64,000 bases of DNA from Torymus aiolomorphi (taxonomy: Eukaryota > Arthropoda > Insecta > Hymenoptera > Torymidae): positions 101,849,128 to 101,913,127 of the forward strand of contig CM070875.1 of assembly GCA_036365515.1 (NCBI GenBank). Direction: 5' to 3'. Position 1 is the first letter of the stretch, and each line of letters starts with the position of its first letter. Positions 1 through 7,910 of the stretch are shown here, one piece after another. A model generated the notes under the pieces. The model was not told the DNA's origin and searched no databases. It saw only the letters and a program-made list of their open reading frames with translations. A program made the position numbers and the translations under genes.

Positions 1-1965
1 GAATCGCAGGTTTATGTCTGTACCTTCCACAAACTTTGTAAAAGATATATATTTTTCTTTTGTTTGTGGAAGTAGCGAAACTCGTCCTGAGAAGCATGTT
101 GCAATTTCTCTAATAAAGAGATGAGAATCGTATCCGCTCAAGTTGTGGAAAACTATGGGGATCGTTCTGGAATCTTGGAAGCCAAGGTTACATTTGCTAT
201 GTGCAGGTCCACGATATCTGTAAAAATATTTTTTTTATGTTGGAGAGAGAGAGGAGAGAGAGAAAATAAATACTCACTTTCCCGTGAAATGGCAATGATC
301 ACGTACTCTCTTGTCTTCCTTAGTAAATGGCTTCTCGCAAATGTGGCATAGAGATGCTCGGTCAAACATAATTTTTTCAAGTGTTGTTAAGTTATTCATT
401 GGCTTTGGATTTTTGTACGAGTCATCCAACTTTACAGCCAGTGAGTGAAGACTCTGTACAAACCATTTGGCTGGAGATTCGGCTTGTTCATCCTCTTGTC
501 TATAACTTTTATATTCCGAGAGGGAGTTATCGTAACTACATTTAATAAAGTAGCCCACACTGAATGGCACATGATGTTGGTAAGCTCGTTCATCGTCAAT
601 CACAGGCTTCAATATACATTCAAAGTCTGCGTATATTACAAACGGCACACGATTTTTAAAACCAAAGTTCGTAAACTCTAAAGTATTGTTTTTTACAGAT
701 GGAAGAGTGATTTTACACTTATTCATTTTTTCACAGTCAATCACATGTTTCATCAACTTCTCTTCCGTCCAGAAATAATGCAGGCAACGGTCGCAGATAA
801 AAGTTTTATGACGTCGAGAACATAATTGTGTACTACATAATCTTGATAAATTTTTTATCCACACGTAGTGAAATTTAAATTCAATATCATCATCATGAGC
901 CGATTCATCCTCATCCTCGTCAACATAATTATTTTCAATTAGAAGTACATTAACGTGCTTTTCTTTTTTGTCTGATGTTAAGTGTCGTGGTAAGACGTCA
1001 AACACTTTTCCTTTTTTCTTCAAATAATACACATTCACTGAAACGTCATTTTGTTTCTCAAACTTACTAACTTTTCGAGGATCAACGGGAAAATCGATTC
1101 CCTTAAAGTTGAGATCGTTTATATGTGATACATAATTCGTGACTCGATTGACATGTGTCTTAGCAGGGTGTAGTGCCGATAGAATGGCCCACTTAAAACA
1201 TTCATCATCTTGATTTTCAACGTTTATACACGCCTTCTTATTCTTGATGAATGGCGGCAAATCAATGTACGAGCTTCCTCTCATCGGATTAAACTTGTAA
1301 ACATTCACAACTAAATTTAAAATTGATTTAAGCGACCAGCCCGACTCACGCTCCTGAAATTCTTCCATATCCGTGTCGATGGGATTTTGAACGTTCATAA
1401 CAAACCACTCATTCAAGTCCGTAGTCGAATATATCGGAGCTGTTTTTGTGTTGAAATATTTTATTTCAATCGTTTCTTCGCCATTTTTAACTATAGCGTA
1501 CTCAGCCGCTAACACTGTGTTCACTTTTAAAGGTTCTTTAAGAATTTCACGCACTTTTTCAATAAATTGTTGCTTAGCGTCATTCATGAACTTTAATAAA
1601 TCAAGATGTCTCCGGTTTGTGATGACACCCGTCTTTATTCTGTTCTCGAAAGCTGAGTCGACATCATCCCAGCTCACCGAGGGGCCATTTTCACTGGCTT
1701 GTAGTCCAGCACCTACCACTCGATGTTCACTCAATAAGTGTAGAATACTTTTTATAAGCGCGATGGCCGCTTGCAACTTTTGCCGATCAGCCACTGTTAA
1801 GTCCGTCACGTCGGGCCTGCGTTGAGCCAATTTTTCAGCTTCCACTAGAGCTTTGCGACCAAGCGCAATCCAATTATTCACATCATCTTGGTCAACCGCA
1901 CCACTTAAAGCAAGACGATACGATTTACATAGCATAAGAGCGGTATTTTTGAAGTACTGAGGCAT
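1..1965 (-). CDS. Polinton/Maverick protein-primed DNA polymerase B, N-terminal part, two exons (runs off left edge)
   Basis: Family B DNA polymerase of a Polinton/Maverick-type element, which would replicate the element's linear DNA. Exon 1 is 278-1965 from ATG at 1965 (about 560 residues). After a long N-terminal region there is a C2H2-like finger (CDRCLHYFW to HVIDC), then the first exonuclease motif YADFECIL, then a Cys/His segment (CHICEKPF, RDHCHF) like that of endonuclease VII. A 60-nt intron (218-277; minus-strand donor GTGAGT, acceptor TTTTTACAG) splits a lysine codon. Exon 2 (1-217) restores the frame and contains the second exonuclease-type motif FHNLSGYDSHLF, then stays open to the window edge. 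The polymerase palm lies outside the window. No break was seen, so this part may be intact. The family call is firm; activity cannot be judged from half a protein. Confidence 0.9.
218..277 (-). other. 60-nt spliceosomal intron in the DNA polymerase B gene
   Basis: On the minus strand the exon ends ...GGGAAA followed by GTGAGT, and the downstream side reads ATTTTTACAG before the next exon. Without splicing the frame meets TGA inside the donor. With splicing the protein continues through conserved exonuclease motifs without a stop. The intron is CT-rich and short, as is common in insects. Confidence 0.85.
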
Positions 1966-2128
1966 CTTGAACTACTGCGGACTGCGTGAGGCAGTCGAAT
2001 GATTTTCCGCCGCGCGCACACCTCTTTTTATCTAAAAAATTCGCGAAAAGAGGTCGATTCTGATTGGGTGTAGGTGTTGTGGAGGGGGTAAAAATAACGC
2101 GATTGGTTAAACAAAATAGGAAGGCTGA

Positions 2129-2138
2129 CTATAAAATA
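2129..2138 (+). promoter_or_regulatory. TATA box of the rightward Polinton companion gene
   Basis: CTATAAAATA lies about 75 bases before the ATG at 2205, with an initiator-like CAGTCACAG at about 2188-2196. The 240-bp gap between the two divergent genes (ATGs at 1965 and 2205) must hold both promoters. Confidence 0.6.
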
Positions 2139-2204
2139 AGCAGCGAGACGTTGAAAACCTCATTCGCTCCTTTGCTCTCGCCCGAGAACAGTCACAGCAG
2201 CAAG

Positions 2205-2790
2205 ATGAAGTATATTGTTGATGTCCAAGGTTTCAAGATTACCTTGAATGAATTCGTCTTCAAGGAAGTAGCCATCATCCCTCTCGAGGAAGACCCTACA
2301 CCATCGGTTTTCCTGTTTAAACCGCCTTATGCATGGGACAAGTTGTTGGAGAAAAACAAGTCCGAAAATCGCTGGCTTGAACAAAATTTCCATGGAATAA
2401 TGTGGAGAGCAGGCACTATCCCATACGATGAACTAAAAAACACTCTAAGTGGTGTACTCGTGGAGCAGAGATTTATGTGAAAGGACTGGAGAAAAGTAAA
2501 TGGTTGAAGAGATTTTTTCCTGATCAGTAAGTTATTTTTGTTATAAAATTATTTTCATAAAAAACGTTTTTTCATAATATTTATAATTTTCCAGATTAGT
2601 TACTAATATCGAAGAGATGGGATGTCCTTCATTGAAAAGTCTACCTACAGAATCAGTCTCATGTACCAACCATACTGCCTGTAACTTTCCAGTATGCGCA
2701 CTTCGAAACGCACTAGTTATAAAAAGATGGATGCTAGAGCAGCAGCATCGCAAAAATATTAATGAATCCTTTCATTTCATGTACATTTGA
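2205..2790 (+). pseudogene. Polinton-associated nuclease-like companion gene, frameshifted
   Basis: Starts MKYIVDVQGFKI and shares its plan with the ORF at 59241-59945 near the right edge: the opening DxQGF, KEVAII, then HGxxW, and the later YVKGLEK-W segment. A one-base shift between about 2440 and 2456 moves the frame: the ATG frame stops at 2478-2480, while the conserved tail continues in the -1 frame. That frame reaches a donor (GTAAGT at 2527), a 68-nt intron, and a second exon from 2595 (CPSLKSL, several Cys/His residues) ending at 2788-2790, with AATAAA at 2813. The acidic N-terminal motif could suit an RNase H-fold or exonuclease-like protein, but that is a guess. It lies head to head with the polymerase gene. 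Confidence 0.75.
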
Positions 2791-2861
2791 ATTGTAAAAT
2801 TATTTAAACTCAAATAAATAATCATTTTTTTTTAAATTTGAGTTCGTCTATTTTTTAAAAA

Positions 2862-2971
<110 letters not shown>

Positions 2972-3005
2972 GAATATTTGTTCCACTGTTTTGAAAAATA
3001 TTGGT

Positions 3006-3047
3006 GGCCCTGAAAAGGGCCGATTAGTTTTAGTCCTGAAAAGGACT
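3006..3047 (-). terminator. pair of histone-mRNA-type 3' stem-loops
   Basis: On the minus strand 3047-3032 reads AGTCCTTTTCAGGACT and 3021-3006 reads GGCCCTTTTCAGGGCC. Each is a 6-bp stem with a TTTC loop, the form of metazoan replication-dependent histone mRNA ends. The first starts two bases after the stop codon of the ORF at 3050-3541. The second is followed by ACCA, the usual sequence before histone pre-mRNA cleavage. No clear purine-rich histone downstream element was recognised. Confidence 0.8.
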
Positions 3048-3049
3048 GA

Positions 3050-3541
3050 TTAAATGGTGAGACGACGACGAACTCGTCGGCGTGGCTCATCGCTGTCGTC
3101 GTATGGTCGCTTCTCCGGCATCTTCCGCGGAGACATCGTCCCCGAGGAGACGGTGACGCACAAAGGCGACGAGCCTAGCTCGATGACATCATACTTCTCT
3201 GGAGAAAAGCATGAGGACCTCAACTCATGGTTCTCCAGAAAGCCAGGAGAGAAGCATGATGGTACCGGAGAGAGCGATGACGGCAGCGACAGCGGCGGCA
3301 ACACCAGCGGTGGGCAGTGGGGTAGCCTCTCAACGAATACCGGAGATGGAAACGGTAAACGCTGAGGTGTAAATACTGGCGATGAAATCGGTGACTTGAT
3401 GGGCGATGATGTAGCCATCGGTACCATCAAGGCTGATGGAAATTCATCGTCGCTATCCATCACAAGGCCGACCTCCCAATCGAAGTCGGCTTCACCCCAC
3501 GTCGTCTCCAGTCCTCTGAGAATGTTGCTAGATGAGTCCAT
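3050..3541 (-). CDS. small acidic protein with Ser/Pro-rich middle and basic tail; histone-type 3' end
   Basis: Unrecognised 163-residue protein. Start chosen at 3541 ([10 protein letters not shown]), because the in-frame codons further upstream run through the TATA box. The N-terminal third is acidic ([19 protein letters not shown]). The middle is rich in SP/TP dipeptides ([11 protein letters not shown]), and the C terminus is strongly basic ([10 protein letters not shown]). No signal peptide or membrane segment is visible. The gene is intronless with a short 5' leader, and two histone-type stem-loops follow the stop at once. The ORF at 4313-4918 has the same plan: MDSS near the start, FDxW/FDAW, SSPI, basic end. 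An acidic activator-like or DNA-associated protein is possible, but function is unknown. Confidence 0.65.
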   Translation of the reverse strand: MDSSSNILRGLETTWGEADFDWEVGLVMDSDDEFPSALMVPMATSSPIKSPISSPVFTPQRLPFPSPVFVERLPHCPPLVLPPLSLPSSLSPVPSCFSPGFLENHELRSSCFSPEKYDVIELGSSPLCVTVSSGTMSPRKMPEKRPYDDSDEPRRRVRRRLTI

Positions 3542-3545
3542 CTTA

Positions 3546-3586
3546 GTAACTGATGATTGATCGTCAAACTGCGCTGCTTTTATAGC
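3546..3586 (-). promoter_or_regulatory. TATA box plus TCAGT initiator of the 163-residue ORF
   Basis: The minus strand has GGCTATAAAAGC at about 3577-3588 and an arthropod initiator, CATCAGTTAC, at about 3546-3555, roughly 30 bases apart. Transcription would start only about 10 bases before the ATG at 3541. Confidence 0.7.
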
Positions 3587-3748
3587 CAAAGCGCGGACCT
3601 AGGTGACACCTGCTGCGGGGAGGGGGAATTGATCCTTACAGTTTCGTGAAGAGAAAAATTTCAATTTTTAAAGTTTGGGACTTCTCAAAGAATTAAAAAA
3701 TGTTAGATTAATATTTATTTTTAATTTAAAACTATCACAAACGATTAT

Positions 3749-4018
3749 TCAATTTTAATACATATTCAAAGAAAATTTTTTTATTTCAAGGTCATTTAAT
3801 AGATTTAACTAAATTTATAGCTAATGATTTTTTTAAATCTTTCACAACGTTAATTGGTTATTTTCCCGGATGTAAATTTTTGAATAAACATATATTTTAA
3901 TCAACTCTTTGAAAATTCAGTATAAAAGATTAAAAAATCATTAACTGTAGATTTAGTTAAATCTATTAAATATCTAGAAAATAAAAAAATTTTCTTTGAG
4001 TGTGTATTAAAATTGCAA
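3749..4018. repeat. foldback (inverted-repeat) element between the two small acidic genes
   Basis: About 90 bp at 3752-3843 is repeated in reverse complement at 3925-4016, with an 80-bp AT-rich spacer. Both arms carry blocks such as AATAGATTTAACTAAAT. No ORF. Probably a MITE. The rest of 3587-4070 is AT-rich with nothing else recognised. Confidence 0.65.
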
Positions 4019-4070
4019 AAGGTAAATAAGTTTAAAAAATATATTTCACCTAACAAAACTAATATATTTT

Positions 4071-4216
4071 AGCTCTGAAAAGAGCGGATAAAATAATAAA
4101 TATATTTGTTTATACGTATAAAATAATATTTCAGCTCTGAAAAGAGCTTATTATAACATAAAAAATAAATGTATTTATTTATATAAAAAAATAATATTTC
4201 AGCTCTGAAAAGAGCT
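4071..4216 (-). terminator. tandem array of three further histone-type stem-loops
   Basis: AGCTCTTTTCAGAGCT on the minus strand at 4216-4201 and 4148-4133, and a slightly mismatched copy at 4086-4071. They repeat every 62-68 bp within near-identical AT-rich units, downstream of the stem-loop pair that follows the 201-residue ORF. Confidence 0.75.
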
Positions 4217-4268
4217 TGTTATAACATAAAATAACGAATATGTTTGTTCATTGTTCCAAAATATATAG

Positions 4269-4310
4269 GGCCCTGAAAAGGGCCGATTGATTTTGGCCTT
4301 GAGAAAGGCC
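4269..4310 (-). terminator. stem-loop pair directly after the 201-residue ORF
   Basis: Minus strand 4310-4295 reads GGCCTTTCTCAAGGCC (loop TCTC) and 4284-4269 reads GGCCCTTTTCAGGGCC. The spacing copies that of the other gene: stop TAA, then TC, stem-loop, ten bases, second stem-loop. Confidence 0.8.
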
Positions 4311-4312
4311 GA

Positions 4313-4918
4313 TTATGTAGAGTTGCGCCGATGTCGTTTAACTAGTGCTGGTGGTGACGGCGACCGACCCCTTTTCAGAGGACGGCTATCCTCCTCTTCC
4401 ATCTCATCATCGTCATCAGTGATGATGACGAGCTCCGGCGTCGACTCGTCCTCCGCTTCAACCACCTCCATCACCTCCGAATCTAACTCAGCCACCTGCC
4501 TTGTAGATGCTCGCGCTTCCCACTGGACGTGGTCAGCGGGCACCTCAAAATACTCCCCATGTCCGTCAAAGAACATGAGGGGTGGTGGTGAGGTAGACGG
4601 CGGTGACAGAGCAGGCGGTGGTGTGCCTGATGGTGTCGCAGGAAGATGATGCGGTCGTCGGAGTTGGATGGGCGATGATGTCCGAGGTGCGTCCAAGTCT
4701 ATCAGCCACGCATCAAAATCCTCTAGCGGACCCAGCTCCGGCAGTCCTTCGATATCGAAGGCCTCGCAACCATCCAAGGCTGCGAGACCATCGAGGATGG
4801 CTTGTCGGAAGGACTCATCCGCGTTGTCGGCCTCAAGCTGTCCCAGTACAAAGTCTGCTGCTTCTACGTCGCTCGAGTCCATTGCGCGGACTATATCTGC
4901 TGATTCCTTTGAGTCCAT
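4313..4918 (-). CDS. small acidic protein with Pro-rich middle and basic tail; paralogue-like partner of the 3050-3541 gene
   Basis: Unrecognised 201-residue protein, intact. ATG at 4918 (MDSKESAD); a second in-frame ATG 14 codons on also begins MDSS. The first 85 residues are acidic and leucine-rich (LEDFDAWLIDLD). Residues about 88-115 are Pro/Ser-rich (SSPI, SGTPPPALSPPS). A second acidic block contains DDDDEMEEED, and the end is basic (LKRGRSPSPP, VKRHRRNST), possibly a nuclear localisation signal. It shares order of features, promoter type and stop-to-stem-loop distance with its neighbour, so a common origin is likely despite little residue identity. G+C is higher than in surrounding DNA. 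Function unknown. Confidence 0.65.
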   Translation of the reverse strand: MDSKESADIVRAMDSSDVEAADFVLGQLEADNADESFRQAILDGLAALDGCEAFDIEGLPELGPLEDFDAWLIDLDAPRTSSPIQLRRPHHLPATPSGTPPPALSPPSTSPPPLMFFDGHGEYFEVPADHVQWEARASTRQVAELDSEVMEVVEAEDESTPELVIITDDDDEMEEEDSRPLKRGRSPSPPALVKRHRRNST

Positions 4919-4928
4919 TGCTCGGACT

Positions 4929-4962
4929 GATGCTGAACGGAGTGAAACGCGCTAGTTATATT
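4929..4962 (-). promoter_or_regulatory. TATA-like box plus TCAGT initiator of the 201-residue ORF
   Basis: The minus strand has GCAATATAACTAGC with an initiator ATCAGTCC about 28 bases downstream, only about ten bases before the ATG at 4918. Same layout as at 3546-3586. Confidence 0.6.
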
Positions 4963-4969
4963 GCCTCCC

Positions 4970-5395
4970 GCGAAGCTGCTCCGGTCCAATCAGCCCCCGC
5001 GAGCGCTTCTATCCGTGCGCGAAGGAGAGCGCGCCCGCAATCCGCGGCTTAACAGCACTATACGCGAAAAAGCCGTCTAATGCCCTGTACTAGTATCAGC
5101 GACCGCTCTCGAGTACCGCGGAGAGGGGGAGCGCGCGCGAAGACGAAAAAGTCAGTTCGCGCTCGGCCGACGCGCGAGCAGGAGCTCCCGCGCGTGCGCA
5201 CAAAGGTGCCGCGGGGAGGGGGGCGCGAGCGAAAGAGTGAAAAAGTCACTTCGCGCCTGGTCGCGGTGCGAGCAAGAGCTCCCGCGTGCGAATGAAGTGT
5301 GGCCGCAACGTGACCATCGCGGCGCTGCCGCTGCGCTATAGTTGCGCGAAATGACATTCGGCGCGGAGCCATGGTGCGAGCAAGAGCTCTCTCTC
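4970..5395. repeat. GC-rich degenerate tandem repeats of about 100 bp
   Basis: Three diverged units share GAAAAAGTCA then TTCGCGC, and GCGAGCAGGAGCTC or GCGAGCAAGAGCTC (around 5148, 5240 and 5350). Strongly GC-rich compared with its surroundings. Open frames here are compositional. Confidence 0.6.
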
Positions 5396-5477
5396 TCTCT
5401 CTTCAGAACTGCTATGGACCACGACTCAACGAAGGACGACTACAGCAGCCGGAAAACCGACGGTATGTGTGTGCGTG

Positions 5478-5615
<138 letters not shown>

Positions 5616-6092
5616 TGGACGGGTAAGTGTCAACATCTTTGAATTTTGCTCCCGACTTTTTCGTGCATTTCTGAAATATTCTTTCACTCCTTGGAGTGCT
5701 TTGTTGACAGAAAAGTGGCTCCACCGGCTCTCAAGCTCCTCGCCTAAGGGCCCATGTTTTACACGGTGTCCTATGAGCCAGGAGTTACTTTTCTATTGAA
5801 GACACTTGCCCTAACCTCCAAGGCTGGCAATCATAGCTACCATCAACGAGCAAATCCCGGCCTTCACCATCGGTGAGTGTTAACTCCATCACCAGCACCA
5901 ACACCACGTATCAGCATTTGCTGGCCACTACTCCTCCACTGCACTGCACCACACTGCAAGTCGGCGCACGGTTCCTACTGCGGCAGCTTTCTAATTATCT
6001 CAACGGCGAATTTTGAATTCAGCGGGCCAACCGACAGCAGACGGAAAGCTGTCAACAATCACAGAGGCGATCGTGTGTTATTGTAGTGGAAC

Positions 6093-7871
6093 ATGGAGAA
6101 GAGGTGTGCTGTATGCGGTGAGTCATCGATGAGAGTGCTGGGATTATGCCCGATATGTGGCCAGCCGTGTCATGCCAAATGCTCCGGCAAGAAAAAGAGT
6201 GCCCCGTGTGACCTATGCCGCATTGCGGAGCAGAGACCAACGTCAGCAGAGGCGTCATCCTTCATCAAGCCGAAGAGTGCGCAGGTGAACAAGCGTGCAT
6301 CGTTGTCGCAACGACGCACGCCCAATACATCTAATATTGCCGCCTCCCACCATCATACGCCTCTCGGCTCATCGACGCCGGCTGCCAAGCTCTCCGCGCG
6401 TAATAGTAGCGCGCATGGGTCGTGCGCGCTACTCGCTACCAGTGTGGCTAAGTCTGCCGGGCAGGTAGCTGGAGCGCAGGGGCCAGGAGCGCCAGAGAGA
6501 GGTGCCGAGCGGGCCAACTGCCCACAGGCGCAGTCTGCTCTGAGTGAGAGTACCGGACGGGTCACCGACACTCAGGCGCCAAAAGACGCATCACAAATCT
6601 GCGAAGTTACGGGAGATACTTCATCGGCAGTGGCGAGCTCAAGTATTGCGCAATCTTCCGCCACCAACCAGATACTACCCCCGCCGCTGGGGGATGTAAA
6701 CCTGGTTGGTGTGACAAATGTTTTAATTCCTGTAAGCACGCTGGAGCTCTTTTTTCAGCGTTTCGACATGCTCGAGAGGCAGTTGGACGAACTCAAGCTC
6801 CTTGGCAGCCGGAGCCCCGCGTCGTGCAGCGCCGACACCACTCACTGCGATGAGGGTCAAATCAATAATGCGGAGCTGCCCACGCGGGTCTCTGTTGTCG
6901 AGGAGCAGGTGAGCAACCAAAATTGCTTACTTGAGTCCCTTGATTCCAAGTGCCAGCTGCTTCTCGAGGCCAACTCTTCACTAAAAGATAAATTAGACAA
7001 AGCGTTTAGCAGCTTCGAAAAGCTCCAGCGTGCTCACATGGAGCCAGCGAATTTAAATAGCTTAATTTTTAATAGACGTGAAGTAGGTGACATTGGCAGC
7101 TCTACTTCCGCTGCCAGCACAAATTCAGTGCTATTATGCCCGTCCTCTCAGCCGGGCCCTGGGGCCTCTTCCGCGTGTTCTGGGATTGATGGATCTGAGT
7201 CCTGCGAGGTGGTACTTAATGGTATTTTAAAGAAGGATTTTGTATACACGGAGGTATTAACCAACCAAATCGCCTTCGCGGTGCTCGGAACCATTTATCC
7301 CCCATTAAACAGCGATAATATTCTTGGGACGCGTGTCTTGGTGGTCCGGAACCCGTCTGAGAGAAATGGAGGTGAGGCGGCGGGAGGCTTGGGGTCGCGA
7401 GCAGGCGCATTGCCCTCCTGCATAGTAAGGCTCAGCAGCCCGAGCGTGGTCAGGGATGTGATGCGAGCTAAGCGCTCGCTCGCCAATTCTTACTTTACCA
7501 CAAGTAACATCGATCCCGAAATGCTTGGCCCGGTTTTAGCTGCTTGTGTGCCACACCATAAAATATTCATAAATGAGATGTTGCCCCATGATAAGTTCCA
7601 GGAATTTAAGAGCCTGAGGTCCATCGCCCAGGGGCTGGGCTTTAAATATGTGTGGCACTCGGGTGGTAGATTCCTGGCTAGGCATAAGGGGGCGAGCGTG
7701 CGCATATCTTCGCCACAGCATCCGACCTACAAGTCATTCAAACGACGTGCCAGTCTGCTAAAAAAACATCTGCCCAAAAGCAATCCGTCAAATGCTGCAG
7801 CCACTAACAACGACATAGTTGTTGCGAGGCAGGGAGCAGAAGAGGTTGTTGGGTCGGCGCCTACATCATGA
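6093..7871 (+). CDS. LINE ORF1 protein: PHD-like zinc finger plus coiled coil
   Basis: 592 residues, uninterrupted. Residues 4-42 form a Cys/His-rich PHD-like finger (CAVCGESS, CPICGQPCHAKC, CDLC). A Ser/Ala-rich linker follows. About residues 215-320 look alpha-helical with coiled-coil character (LELFFQRFDMLERQLDELKL and the segment after VVEEQV), and a conserved C-terminal domain runs from about 365 to 565. LINE ORF1 proteins bind element RNA and act in ribonucleoprotein assembly. It sits about 40 bases before the remains of ORF2. Being open while ORF2 is broken suggests fairly recent decay, or chance. Confidence 0.8.
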   Translation: MEKRCAVCGESSMRVLGLCPICGQPCHAKCSGKKKSAPCDLCRIAEQRPTSAEASSFIKPKSAQVNKRASLSQRRTPNTSNIAASHHHTPLGSSTPAAKLSARNSSAHGSCALLATSVAKSAGQVAGAQGPGAPERGAERANCPQAQSALSESTGRVTDTQAPKDASQICEVTGDTSSAVASSSIAQSSATNQILPPPLGDVNLVGVTNVLIPVSTLELFFQRFDMLERQLDELKLLGSRSPASCSADTTHCDEGQINNAELPTRVSVVEEQVSNQNCLLESLDSKCQLLLEANSSLKDKLDKAFSSFEKLQRAHMEPANLNSLIFNRREVGDIGSSTSAASTNSVLLCPSSQPGPGASSACSGIDGSESCEVVLNGILKKDFVYTEVLTNQIAFAVLGTIYPPLNSDNILGTRVLVVRNPSERNGGEAAGGLGSRAGALPSCIVRLSSPSVVRDVMRAKRSLANSYFTTSNIDPEMLGPVLAACVPHHKIFINEMLPHDKFQEFKSLRSIAQGLGFKYVWHSGGRFLARHKGASVRISSPQHPTYKSFKRRASLLKKHLPKSNPSNAAATNNDIVVARQGAEEVVGSAPTS

Positions 7872-7910
7872 CTGGGATCGACTGCTTGCAAGGGGACGGG
7901 GGGTGGATGT

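Noticed and set aside
4287..5052. Plus-strand Ser-rich frames opposite the 201-residue ORF
   Set aside because: The minus-strand ORF has promoter, start and stem-loop end; the others have none.
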